64,000 nucleotides of DNA from Schistocerca nitens (taxonomy: Eukaryota > Arthropoda > Insecta > Orthoptera > Acrididae), in assembly GCF_023898315.1 (NCBI RefSeq), contig NC_064622.1, forward strand, positions 351,025,234 to 351,089,233, written 5' to 3'. Positions 33,071 through 45,360 of this stretch are shown in pieces (within the stretch, counting starts at the first letter, position 1; each line of letters starts with the position of its first letter). The notes beneath the pieces are model-generated. The model saw nothing but the letters and a program-made list of their open reading frames with translations, ran no database searches and had not been told where the DNA came from. The position numbers and the translations under genes were made by a program.

Positions 33071-33546
33071 TATTTACTTCGCAACATAGTTACCGTGGCG
33101 ACGAACACATTTCTCTCAACGAGAGACTAGTTTGTTCATACATCATAGTACAATGTTCGACTGTTGACGGAGACACAATCTGACCTCTGCTTTCACAGTT
33201 TCATCGCTATTCAAGTGAAGTCCTCGAAAGTATTCTTTAAGTTTTGGTTGGGTCAAGTGTGGGATGATCGATGACAATGGTCCCAAGGTGTGCGATTGTC
33301 ATAAGTCCGTATGTGGACGAACCCTTCGAGTTCATACTCGATTACAATACTCTGTTTCTCACGCACCCATATAGTTACGTTATACACCGCCATGTACGGG
33401 GCTCTCTAGCGGCGGAGGCTGCAAATATGTAGACATGAGGAATAAACATATATAATGTTAGCAACGTTTGTTTTATTTAAAAAACTTTAAGATTTTTCAC
33501 ATAAAAAATTAAGACGCATTACTTTTCAGCACGTCCTTGTAATATA

Positions 33547-35109
33547 CAGGGTGATTTTTTCCAACGTGTACAAACTCTAGGGATTGCCCGATGAGAGGAT
33601 ACGGAAAAAGAGGTCTAATGAAATTACGTCCGGGAAAGCATGGTTTCCATGCTAGAGACCATTTATTCAAATCACACTTTGTTACAGAGACTGCGGTCTA
33701 ATACGCGCAGTACCATACAGCCACAGTTACAGTATGCATGGTTTCCTCCTAGAGGGTGGTACTGTTCCTTAAACATGCCCTTGCGCTCTCTTTAGCCATA
33801 GTAATTGGTAATGCTTGTCGGATTCACTTCTCTTGCTGACTCTCCTTTTAGTGGATGTGATACAGCGTTGTACACAATGGTTCCATACTCGAATCGAGAG
33901 CTTGCCGACGTGGTATCTGCTTACAGAAAGGCAAATGGCAACGGGCGGCGGGCAGCAAGGTTGTATCAGCACACCTATCCCCGCCGACAACAACCACAGC
34001 ATTCAATGTTTGCAACAGTGTTTCACCGTTTGTCTGAGACAGGGTCGTTTCAGGAACAGGAAATGTTCGAACACCAGACTTGGCAGAAAATGTGATTAAC
34101 ACTGTGGAAAGCGACCGCCGTGTCAGTCAGTACCAGGCAGTTGGCCCGCTTCTACAGGGTAAGCCAGACGACCGTGTGGAACATTCTCCATGGCAATTGT
34201 TAGCACATCACTTACAGCGTGTGCAGGGCTTACTAGCGACAGACTTTCCACATCGGGAGCAGTTTTGTCACTGGTTTCTTCACCAGGCAACCACGATTCC
34301 GAGATTTGTGTCATCCATCCTAGTCACAGATGAGGCTACCTTTATGTGGATAGTTATCTTCATCTTTCATAACAGTCATGTGTGGGATAGTATGCAGAAC
34401 CCGCATAGTATGGTGACAGCGAATGATCAGCATCGGTGCAGCCGGAATGTGTGGCACGGGGATAATTGGCGACCGTATTTTGGGACCAGTCTTCCTTCCA
34501 CGTCGCCCACAGGCCGGAACTATCGACGTTTCTTGCTGGTGTCTTTGCCTCCCCTGCTGGAGGAAGTACCATTGATGATTCGAGGAGTTATGTGGCTGCT
34601 ACATTATGGTGCTCCAGTCCACATCGCTGTTAACGTCCGGACGTATCTCAGTCATCGCTGGTCGATGGATAGGACGAGCGGGTCCAGTTGCATGGCCTGC
34701 TCGTTCACCGGATCTTAACCCGTGCGATTTCTGGTTATGGATCCATTTCAAAAGTATCGTGTATGCAGAGCCCATTCCAAATTTGGAGACAGTGGAGCAG
34801 CGTATTCATGCTGCCTTTGACACTGTTCGGATGCAGCCTGCCCGATGTAAACGTGTGAGACAGAACATGCAATGGCGCGTACACGCATGCGTTGAGGCAA
34901 ATGGTCATCCTTTTCAGCACATACTGTAACTGTCGCTGCATGGTGCAGCTCGTATTAGACTGAAGTCTCTGTAACAATGTATGACTGAATAAATGCTCTC
35001 CAGCATGTAAACCATGCATTTCCGGACGTAAGTTCATTAGACCTTTTCTGATCCGTATCCTCTCAACGATGAATCTCTAGAGTTTGTACACGGTGGAAAA
35101 AATCACCTA
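33547..35109 (+). mobile_element. DUF4817-type transposon with ~190-bp inverted repeats
   Basis: TA at 33545-33546. The left end begins CAGGGTGATTTTTTCCAACG. The right end, inward, begins TAGGTGATTTTTTCCACCG, with the outermost base or two altered. Similarity continues inward for about 190 bp on each side (33547-33737 and 34919-35109), through GTGTACAAACTCTAG, TTGTTACAGAGACT and CAGTTACAGTATG. The right repeat overlaps the transposase stop codon. Confidence 0.88.
33877..34929 (+). pseudogene. DUF4817-type transposase, frameshifted, catalytic Asp lost
   Basis: Starts MVPYSNRELADVVSAYRKAN, then RRAARLYQHTYP and FATVFHRLSETGSF, the DUF4817 DNA-binding region. After a shift near 34060, VRTPDLAENVINTVESD and the first catalytic region SSILVTDEATFMW are seen, then NSHVWDSMQNPHSMV. 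The second catalytic motif, normally HDGAPAH-like, reads HYGAPVH: the Asp codon is TAT (34605-34607). After a second shift near 34650 come WPARSPDLNPCDFWLWIHFK with the third Asp, and a C-terminal tail to the stop at 34927-34929. The length matches a family member of about 350 aa. Confidence 0.85.
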
Positions 35110-36011
35110 TATACAAAGACAGAAATGTGAAAAAGGATGTTCTCACTGCTATCGTCGTACTGGATCTGCAGTGATGAGCCATAACTTTATCCTACATAGT
35201 TTCTTAAAACTTCTGAATGTATTTGAAGCTTCATCTCCTTTGTTTCTGCGCTCATGACCAGCAGTTAGTGACATTTTTTCACTTTTTACCGTCTTTGTAT
35301 AATTTACTTTTCACGACCATTAACTTTGGTCGGAGATGTAATGCACGAAATTCATAGTTCTGTCACTGTACTAGTGAACATAAACGTTTGATTATTAATT
35401 CAAATTAGCGAATTCGTCCGTGCTTCGCAATTGCTAAATACAGAAATTGAATGTATAATCTCCTTCTTCCGCCTTTCTGTGTTTATCTACTGCTTCCCCT
35501 ATCTTTGTCCATCTAATCATGCTACCCCCTGTCTCTGTCCATTGCCTACCCCCTTTCATCTTCCCTCCTTTCTCTCTCCCTCTCCATTTTCTCCTTTCTC
35601 TCTCCGTCCAACTCTATGTCCCCCTCTCTATGTCCATTTCAACGCCCCCCCCCCATCTTTCTACGTCCCTCTGCCGGTTCTAATGGTTTAAATGCCCCAC
35701 TATTGTGGTTAAAACTCATTGCGAGAAAGAAAACAAAATCGCACACATTCACACAGAGAAATGCACAGCATCTTCTTTATCGCTGCCTGTTTTCACGCAA
35801 AATGGGTGCACTGTTGTTTAAAAATATATTTAGCGTGTGTACATATAAATATATATTAAAGTTTCGTGTGAAAATTTCAAGCAAATTGGTCAAGAGCTTT
35901 TTGAGATTTTTGGTAACAACGTTTCCCTTTCCTATATTAGTATGTACTTATGTATTATAGGATGGCGCAACGGAAAATACATAAAAATCTTTACGTAATC
36001 GAAAATACATA
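35110..36011. other. Non-coding stretch with pyrimidine-rich tract
   Basis: 35520-35660 is almost pure C and T on the plus strand with a C run at about 35645-35655. At 35860-35945 TTCAAGCAAATTGGTCAAGA and neighbours resemble non-autonomous Helitron-like repeats, not provable here. The ORF at 35431-35691 is low complexity. Confidence 0.45.
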
Positions 36012-39000
36012 TTCATCTACATCTATATCAATACTCTGTAAACAACCGTGAGGTGCATGACAGAGGGTAAGTCCCATTGTACCATGTTATTGGTCTGTAA
36101 CTGTCACTGTTCACGAATGGAGTGCTGGAAGATTGGTTGTTTGAATGTCTCTGTCGGTGCAGTAATTATTCTAATCTTATCCTCACGATCCCTAAGTGAG
36201 TAATACGTGGGGGATTGTAGAATATTCCTAGAGCATTTACAGCCGGTTCCTGAAACTTTGTTAATAGACTTTCTCGGGATAGTTTACGTCTATCTTCAAC
36301 AGTCTTCCAGTTCAGTTCCTTCAGTATCTCTGTGACACTCTCCCACGGATTAAGCAAACCTGTGGCCATTCGTGCAGTCCTTCTCTGTATACGTTCAGTA
36401 TACCATGTTAGTCCTATCTAGTACGGGTCCCACAAACATGAGCAATATTCTACTGCTCCCCATATCTTTGTCCATCTAATCATGCTCCCCCCTCGGTCAC
36501 ACGTGTGATTTATAGGCAGTCTCCTTTGTAGATTGACTGCACTTCGCCGGTATTCTGTCAATAAACTGAAGTCTATCACCTACTTTACCCGCTGCTGAAC
36601 CGATGTGATCATTCCATTTCATATCCCTACAAAGTGCTGCGCCCAGGTATTTTGTGTGAGCTGGCCGATTCCAACAGTGAGTCATTGACATTACATTCAT
36701 AGGATACTACGTTTTTTCGTTTTGTGAAGTGCAAAATTTTACATTTCTGAAAAAGTTGCCCATCTTTGTACCACTTTGAAATCTTATTGAGATGTGACTA
36801 AATATTTATGCAGCTTCTTTCATATAGTACCTAATTATAGATAACTGCATCATCTGCAAAAAGCCTGAGGTTACCATTAACATTATCTACATGGTCATTA
36901 ATAGACAAGAGCCCCAACGCACGGGGCATAACCGAAGTTACGCCTGCATCTGACAATGACTCTCCATCCAAGGTAACATGCTGTCTCCTCTCTACCAAAA
37001 AGTCCTCAATCCAGTCACAAATTTCACCTGATATCCCATAAGATCGTACTTTTACAATAAGCGTATGTGTGTTACTGAGTTATATGCTTTTCGGAAATCA
37101 AGAAATTCTGACTGCCTCGATCCAAATCTTTCAGTATGTCATGTGAGAAAAGTGCGAGTTGAGTTTCATGTGATCGATGTTTTCGGAATCCACATTAGTT
37201 GGTATTCACGAGGTCACACTGTTCAAGATACCTCATTATGTTTGAGCTCAGAATGTGTTCTAAGATTCTATAACAAATCGATTTCAAGGATATTGGACAG
37301 TAGTTTCGTGGATCGCCTCTACTACCTTTCTTGTAGAGGAGTGTGACATTTTTCCAAGAACTGGGAACGGTTTTTTGTTCGAGGGATCTACGACAGATTG
37401 CAGTTAGAAAAGGGGCAAATTCAGCCGTAAATTCTGTATAAAATCTACAAGGGATTCCATCAGACCCTGGAGCTTTGCTCAGTTTTACCGATTTCAGCTG
37501 TTTGTCAACACCACTGTTACTAATGCTTATTTCATTCATCTTTTCAGTGATAGAAAGATTAAATCGGGGTAATTCTTCTAGGCTTTCCTTCGTAAAAGAA
37601 CATTTTGAAACGGAGTTAAGCATTTCAGCTTTTGCTTTGCTACGCTAAATTTCAGTTCCTGTCTCATTCATCAGGGACTGGACACTAACTTTGGTGCCAC
37701 TAACAACCTTTACATACGACAATAATTTCTCTGGGTTCTGTGAAAGATCACTTGACAATATTCTTCTACGGTAGTCACTGAAAGCATCACGCGCAGCTCT
37801 CTTGACAGCCAAACTCGTTTCATTCAGTTTTTCTCTGTCTATAGCCTCACTATTATGCTGTAATCCCTGTTTCTCTAGAAGTTTCTTTACAGTGACGGTA
37901 TATCATGGCGGTTCCCTCTTAAGTTCCTCATTGAGATATGACACTATTAATTTTTTATGTAGTTTACTGAACATATATACCTTTCTGCTCGTTTTAGTTG
38001 TCCTTTATACTCTGGTGACCATTTTTGCCATAATTGCGACGTGGTGACTGATGTCAGTTTCGAAGTGGAAATCCTCAAACGGGTCAGGTCTGCTCGTTGC
38101 CCTTAGATTCAATATACTTCCATCATGAGTGGGGTTGCTAAATATCTATTCTAGGTAGTTTTCAGAGAAGGCATTTAGTAAAGTTTCACGGGAAGTCTTA
38201 CCACTCACACCACTAACAAAACGTTAATTTTCCCAATTAATTGTTGGATGATTTAAGTCTCCACCGATGATTATGGTATGAGTGGGGATCTTATGTATAA
38301 GTGAACTGAGATTTTTCTAAAGTTTTCGGTTACATCAAGAGATGGATCTGGAGGGTGACAGAAGGATCCAGTTATCATTTTATGTCCACCCCTGATACTG
38401 AGTCTTGCCCAAACTATTTCACACGAGCTTCATTTCTACCTCGGTGGACTTGAGTTTCTTCTCTACTGCGACAAATACACCACCTCAATTTCTTATTTGT
38501 CTATCCTTTCGATATACACTTAAATTCCCCCAAAAATCTCACTGCTGTCAGTTACAGGTTTAACCAGCTTTCTGTACCTGGTATTATGTAAAATTCACTG
38601 CTTTTCATGAGCCCTTCAAACTCTGGCATTTTGTTGCGAATGCTTCGGCAGTTTACCATTAGAATAATAATACTCTCATCAGTGGGAGGCATTTCTTTCG
38701 ATCTTACACTTCTGGGTTTCCTACAGCTATCATTAGTTGGATTGGATGGAGAGTCCCCTAATCTAAAAAAAATCGTTGTGTACACCTCACAAACTATCAG
38801 CTACCTCAGTAGCAGCCTCTGATGTTTAGCGCCACCTGATCCATTTAGGGGACCCTACAGTTCTCAACCCTGTGGTGCAAGTCCAGAAAATCGCAGTCTA
38901 GCTTGTCACAGAACTTTCGAAGTCTCTGGTTCTATCACTCCACTAGACTCAGAATCAAAGGGCCACGATCAGTTCTGGGGACAATGCTGCAAATTGTGAG

Positions 39001-39240
39001 CATCGTTGAAACTCCATCATTCATTTGTGACTACAGTCAGTTGTCAATCTTTGCACAAGGCGCTGATCATCTTCAAGTCTCTCAGCAGTTAGAAACAAAT
39101 CATAGCCATGTTATGTCCCTCCTAATGACTGCATCGTCTACGACCTGCATCGTAGGCGTACAATCGTTAGTTGCCAGGGTATCTGTATTGTATGCAACAT
39201 ATTCCAGTATGTTACACTTTCAGTGAGTGTGTTATAGTCT
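36012..39240 (-). mobile_element. CR1/Jockey-like LINE, near full length but decayed
   Basis: The 3' tail is CATCTACATCTATATC at 36013-36028. Coding-strand order (high to low coordinate) is a probable ORF1 region (about 38840-39240), endonuclease start (38552-38785), reverse transcriptase (about 36850-37640) and C-terminal region. Same broad family as 754-3306. A ~40-bp foreign patch lies at 36451-36490. Confidence 0.78.
36166..38785 (-). pseudogene. LINE ORF2 (endonuclease-reverse transcriptase), many breaks
   Basis: Endonuclease start IIILMVNCRSIRNKMPEFEG and IIPGTESWLNL (38555-38680). Reverse transcriptase fingers: VDKQLKSVKLSKAPGSDGIP, RSLEQKTVPSSWKNVTLLYK and NYCPISLKSICYRILEHILS (37230-37520). 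A late block has KYLGAALCRDMKWNDHI (about 36590-36650), then a C-terminal ESVTEILKELNWKTVEDRRK (about 36270-36340). Stops and indels separate every block. The catalytic FADD box is not readable. Confidence 0.78.
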
Positions 39241-40080
39241 GACTGGAGGGCAGAAGTAAAGTTAAGTGGATACTGGCCTTCTATTTTAACTGACATGTCG
39301 TATTACATGCTATAACGTACAGCTTCAATAACGGATAGGAAAGGTCATTTTTTCCTCTAGTGTTGTACGTATGAACACCACTGTTCTTCGCGAAATGAGA
39401 TAGATTATTTATAACGAATTTCATTAGCTAATATATAAGTACTCTGATCGTGCAGTTAAAATACCTAACTCCCTGAATAGGTGTCGGAGGTAGATGACCT
39501 GTGCGGTGCAAGCGCGCAACTCTACCTGTCAATTGGATGCGAGTCCATGCCCGCACCTCATCACTTTGACTCCAGTGCGCACATCGAGCAACTTCTCTGG
39601 TTGATAAGCCTTCTGCGTGAAACGTGATGATGCGGACCCGATCATTGGTTGCGACTGTCCTTCGTGGAATGACAGATTTTCACTCCACTGTTCCACAGAC
39701 GTCTCTAATTTGTCGCTACAGGAGCTTTACTTTCAACTGAAATGCTGTAGTCCCTTCGAGTGTGGCATTTTACCCGTACGTAGCACTCATGGTAACTGTG
39801 TGTATGTTTACAAGCAACATGTTGTGTCATACAATGGACACACATACAAGTAAACACGTGACGAGTGAATAAACAGAACTCTTTACTAATACAGCAACCA
39901 TACACTTAACTTTTGCTTCTCGTTACTGTTGCTGTGAGAGCACGCGCGGAATTAATGGAGGTTCAAATACACAAGACCAGCTGAAGTCACTGAGCTGCGT
40001 TACAGTGAAGGTCTACAGTTAAGGAATACAAACTGTTTTCTGCAATCGTGACAAATACGAGTCCGTTGGTGGCACTCAAT
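39241..40080. other. Non-coding stretch, no gene seen
   Basis: No recognised motif; short frames only. Confidence 0.45.
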
Positions 40081-40266
40081 ACTCTGTCCATATAAGTGGG
40101 AAGAAGCTTGACTGAGCGATCTATGCCGACACTGCCCCATGTAGGCTGATGCAGAACTGCGACGCCTGATTATACTCTGTCCATATAAGTGGGAAGAAGC
40201 TTGACTGAGCGATCTATGCCGACACTGCCCCATGTAGGCTGATGCAGAACTGCGACGCCTGATTAT
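40081..40266. repeat. Perfect 93-bp tandem duplication, two copies
   Basis: Copies 40081-40173 and 40174-40266 are identical, starting ACTCTGTCCATATAAGTGGG. The unit is 31 codons, so the minus frame 40000-40557 (185 codons) stays open and repeats RRRSSASAYMGQCRHRSLSQ. That frame matches no family I know, and its composition (Arg, Ser, Cys, His) gives no support for a real protein. Confidence 0.9.
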
Positions 40267-40766
40267 ACTTATGACTCTGACGGAACTCGTCGCTCCTGTC
40301 CTGTGCGGCGGTATTTCAAGAGCGTGTCGCAGCGGTGGCCTCTCGTAACTGCAGGAGGTGCATCTTCTTTCTTCTTCCTCACTGGCGCCTGGAGATGCTG
40401 CAGGAACATAGAGCATCTCTGAGGTGGTCGACGACAACGTACAACGTGACCTTCCGATTGGCACAGAAGCATTCACAATAGCAACATACTTGCCACACAC
40501 ATATCGGGTGATGCAACAGTTCTGTTGATATGTGTATAGTAAACATATGACCGCCACAGGAGGAAGCTTAGAGTGTATGCTTGTTCACAGATATTATTTT
40601 ACTTCAATGACTAGCAGAGGCAAGAAAAATGTTTTCGTCTGTTCCTTGTTTTCGCTCATGCGTCTTACTGTTCGTAGAGCTTCATTATTGACTAACTACT
40701 TCAATTTATATTCTCAATTTTGCGTCTTCGCTGTGTGATGAAGGCAGTTTCGTACTTACTTATTAG

Positions 40767-43700
40767 TAGTCATGGCAAATGCCAAGCGAATTGGAAATTG
40801 CAGACGTCTGAATGGAATGGGCGAGTCTGAAGGGATGATTGGGATTCGTGGCAGGGGAGCAACTTCACCTTCAAATTTGCCGTTCAAAATTGTAGCTTCA
40901 AGAACATGGCCCATAATTTTTTTATGACTAATCTTGTACCATTGCATAGCTTAGGTGCATTTTAATTCCGAAGCAAAATGATGGGTGAGCCATTTTTTAA
41001 TCGCAAGTTATGTGGTGGCATTCCTGGTAAATCCAGCGAATTCAAAAATTCAACAGGATAGTTGACTGCTTCGTCAGGATCGGTAACAGTGTCGATCGAT
41101 TTGAGCACTATCTCATCGCCGGGCAATGACTGTTGTATTTTGAAGTTAATAGCGTCAACATCGATATTTTGCGCCGCTAAAATAGCTCGTTCACGAAGCC
41201 ACGCATGATTAATATAATTAGCTTGTAAATCTGGAAATATGCTTTCAATCAAAGCATCTTTCGTATTTACCATGTTGCAGAAATTGTCTGGCAATTTGAT
41301 GCATTGTGTGTCTCCATGCAATGGTATTGTTCCATTTTCAATGTTGAGCAATTGCTCGGAGAATGATAGTGCCAATGGATCGTTTTGCAGTTGAAAACGT
41401 ATATTTGTGTTAAGACGAAATATAATGACATTTCGCCATAGATAAGATTGTTTTATACATTCGTTAATTTCATCCGCGTATGTAGTGCGTGGAATGACCT
41501 GCAATGTCTGTCTAAAATCACCGGACAGCAGCAGTAAGGCACCACCGAAAAGCCTGGTGTTATTATTTAGATCCTTCATCATTCTATCGAGAGCTTCAGG
41601 TGAATGCTTGTGAGCCATAGTGCATACATCCCAGATAATAATTTTGCATTTTTGCAATACTTTAGCCATACCGGAATGCTTTTTTATGTTGCACACTGCA
41701 TTTGGATTTGTGTGCATGGTCAACGGCAACTTGAATGCTGAATGTGCAGTCCGTCCGCCATCAAGCAAAATGGTTGCAATACCTGATGAAGCAATTGCTA
41801 ACGCAATATGGTTTTGTGATCGAATGCTCGGAAGTATTAGTGAAATGAGAAACGTTTTTCCAGTGCCACCTGATGGGTTCAAAAATGGTTCAAATGGCTC
41901 TGAGCACTATGCGACTAAACTTCTGAGGTCATCAGTCGCCTAGAACTTAGAACTAATTAAACCTAACTAACCTAAGGACATCACACACATCCATGCCCGA
42001 GGCAGGATTCGAACCTGCGACCGTAGCGGTCGCTCGGCTCTAGACTGTAGCGCCTAGAACCGCACGGCCACTCCGGCCGGCCGCCACCTGGTGGGTTCAA
42101 ATAAAAGAAGCCACCTTGTTCTGCTGCAACTGACAAATTATTTCGATCGTATACATTCTTTTGTTCATCAGTGGGTAGTTGCTCATTATTTTCAACGAAA
42201 GTAGTTAAAGAGACCGTATTGAACTGTTGCTCGCCCCGAATCTCGCTGTTAATGATGTCTGTTGCTGGGCGGTTTAGGTGAGGCCATACCGAAATGAATG
42301 AGTGGCATATTCGAAATCAGAATGCAAATATCTTCAATATTTATTAGCGCCTCGTTATATATTTCCGGCGAAAAATCGATATTGGGATCTTGATCAGCGA
42401 TCCGAATGCGATACAGAATGTCGTCGCTCATTGAATCTTTATATTTGTCCCAGAGGACAGAAGCTTGAGATGGAAAACATGTCAATAATATGGCGAATAA
42501 TTGGCGAATTCGATGAGGAGAGGAACTCAGTGCTGCATCTGCAAGTGTAATATCTCAATGGTTGTCATCTTCCAGCAAATGTAATTCGCGACACGCATCA
42601 TGATATGTGTCGTACAAAATGCCATAGGATGTTCGCAAGTATTGGAAGGACGTCGGTCCAGGAACATTAACCAACAATAAACGCAAGAAGAAACATTCGC
42701 GTTGCTTTGGATGGCCAGTGTATAATCGGCCTAATGTGTTTTCCATAAATATGGCGTTGTATCCTTCAACCGGAACACCTCGATTTCGTGGTTCCCACTT
42801 TTTTGACTGTTTGTTTCATGTGATATTTTGTGGCACATCAGTATACATTAATGTCTTTGCGAATTGACCTGTAATACATGGTCGGTTGCATAGTTCGAAA
42901 AACTCAGTTAATGTGGTTTTTGGGGCAATTGATGCACGTTGTAGAGCAGTCTCTTCCGTGAAATAAACATGCTGTCCATTTTCAAGGTGCACGACCAAAT
43001 GTATAACAGCAGGGTCTCTTTCGTGTATCAGGAAACCCAAAATACCCTAAACTGCTCCATTGATGCTGATGTATCGGCCCATTTGATACCGTGTTATTTC
43101 ATCGTTTTCGTTAACATTGTGAATAGCAAATACAGCCATATCACTGCCCTTATGGACATATTTGCATATATATTTTATGGACTTCACCGAATTGCAGAGC
43201 TCAATGTTTATGTGTGCTTTGTAGATTTTACTCAGCAATGGTGAATACGGAACCACCCAGTGCTTGTCTGTGTCAACTGTTGTACGGTTTGACGTGCGTA
43301 ATTGATGTGATTGACCACCATTGTCAGTGTCTCTACGACGATACAATGATTAACCATCGATATTAGTGATTGTATCATTTATACAATTTTTTGGAAAACG
43401 TTTCTTACATTTTCCATTGTCCATGCACGGCGCCGCCATGCATATAGCACTGTATGGACCATGTATCATTTTAGTGTTAACAATCTCATACAATTCTTGA
43501 TCGATATTGCGATCCGGAATTTCTGCTGAGATAATTTTATCAATTGCTTCAGACTGTATTTTGTCGACCAACCAAATCAAAATATTCGCGTGTGGCAAAC
43601 CTCGTTTTTGCCATTCAACAGAATACAGCCAGCAACGTGTTTTGCCAAATACAGAGGAATGTATAATCAAGTTCATTAACGATTTTAACTTTTGTCTGAA

Positions 43701-45360
43701 GTCACGTGCAGTGATATCGTGCCGATCTATTGCAGTTTGACCTGGCAATAACGCAATTTTAATTTCATCCCATTTTGGATTACACGTAAATGTAATGAAC
43801 AAATCTGGTCGTCCGTACGCGCGCTCAAAAGTCATGGCGTCTTGAATATATTCTGCATACGACGTGGGCTACCAATATATGATGATGGAAGAATATATGA
43901 AGTACTGATATCGTTGACATTAGTTATTCCATTTACGTTACCAACAATAGCATCACGCAAATGAATGTATTCCTCAGCTCGAAGTTTCGCTTGATTATAC
44001 CTGATGCATTGTAATCGCTCACTTTCAATTTTCGCATACATATCAACGATATATTGATGAAACAGCTGGCAGCATCTGAGAATATTATTGTCTTCATTGG
44101 CACGAATCATCAACCGATATGCGTAGAAGTTCATCGCGCTCACTTTCTTGCTGGTTTCTGCACCTGCAAAGCAAAAATATAATTAAGACAAAAAGAAATT
44201 AATGGTGCATAAAAATAAAATGTTAAGTAATGACATGCCTAGCTTGTACCTGTTGCTGGATTTCTTTGTTTGATATTTAAATGATATCCATCTTCTCCTA
44301 CCCAAAATATCAATGGATGTTGCAAAGCGTCGTAAGAACGATGACTGCCTTCAATCGTATGCACTGTGTTATCTCTGCGTTGGATTCGTATATCTCGACA
44401 TTCAAATGCGTCGCCAACCATAACAACGGCAACTTCATTAATGGTCGATGCATTATATCGGCCAGCTTGCTGCCCAGATGGTACTTCGTCTGCTTTGACG
44501 ACGATCGTATAGTTGTCGTTTTGCAGTCTGTTTGAAACGTATTGAACAACTGGACCAACTGGTTGTGATTCTGTAAAAACGGTTCTAAAATATCCACAAT
44601 TTCTCGCTCCTGCATTGCTCAATATGGTTGTACTGGCAGCGTGGGTTTATTTGCTGCTCCTCATCACCCGTGAAACAGATTTGCAGAAATTTTGAATCGG
44701 TATCAGGAATCGGCATTAAAGAATCAATTTTATGATACACTTGGTCCTGAATCTTAAACGTTGATTGGAAATTGACCATCCCCATTCTGAACGATTTTTG
44801 TTGCTCCAAATGATTTCATTTGAAACTCCGAGTTCTGCGCAAAAACAATTTAGATTGAGATGTAGCTCCAGCCAGTAGTGTTTTGAATGGTTCTGGCGGC
44901 GAATTCAGTGGTGGCAATACAACTTTTCCAGACGCGCAGCAGAAACTGGCCGATTCACCTTTGTATTTGAGTGCGTGACAGTGTTGGTATTATTTGTTCA
45001 TAGTACCGATTACAATTTGTGAATGCGACGAATAGTCAATGTCGACTCATATTCAAACGCAAGGCGAGGAAGTGATGCATGTGTCAATGCGCGATACATT
45101 TGCAAACGCTGTTATTCACGTGTTCTGAATGTGTCGGTGACTCGTTGACGAGCCAGTCTTTGTCTCAATGCATTAGCTCGAAGGCGTTCGTTGCGTTGCT
45201 CTTGACTTTCATTAGCACGTCTGATTGCAGCCTGGTTTCTTAAATTTTCATTGTCCGTCAATTGATCTTCTGCCGATCTATTTAACCGATGGTTCTGGAC
45301 TAATTGTGAATTTCGAGTCCGTCGACCAATATTTCCTCCTCGTCCACGAGGACGTGGCAT
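40767..45360 (-). pseudogene. Helitron Rep-helicase, multiply broken
   Basis: Rep nicks and joins single strands and the Pif1-like helicase unwinds them. The basic N-terminus (MPRPRGRGGNIGRRTR) starts at 45360. Rep at 43350-43835 has RPDLFITFTCNPKWDEI and RGLPHANILIWL; the HUH motif should be HxH but the second His is Asn (codon 43584-43586). The tyrosine motif IKYICKYVHKGSD near 43150 is intact. Helicase: P-loop PSGGTGKTFL just below 41884, Walker B IIIWDVCTMAHK with Val (codon 41625-41627) where Glu is usual, then LLLLSGDFRQTLQVIPR. The region from 43835 downward is mostly one frame with in-frame stops near 43348 and 43042; upstream several shifts occur. Confidence 0.87.
41884..42082 (-). 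mobile_element. SINE-A, full length, in Helitron helicase
   Basis: Minus-strand copy. The duplication GCCACCTG(A/G)TGGGTTCAAA, 19 bp with one mismatch, lies at 41865-41883 and 42083-42101. It falls on codons for FxLNPPGG just before the Walker A lysine and duplicates them. Confidence 0.94.

Larger units (their letters stand above)
31624..33539 (-). mobile_element. mariner remnant hosting a second DNA transposon
   Basis: TA at 31622-31623 and 33540-33541. Ends read GGACATGATGCAAAGTAACG and, inward from the right, CAAGGACGTGCTGAAAAGTA; inner repeats share GAATTTTTTATGTGAAAA-like text. The sequence beyond the inserted element (33073-33400) matches the mariner at 53579-55046, for example CTCTGTTTCTCACGCACC. 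Without the insert only about 580 bp remain, so it is internally deleted. Confidence 0.83.

Noticed and set aside
40000-40557. 185-codon minus-strand frame as a novel gene
   Set aside because: No recognisable domain or signal; Arg, Ser and Cys rich. One third of it is the tandem duplication. Kept only as a repeat observation.
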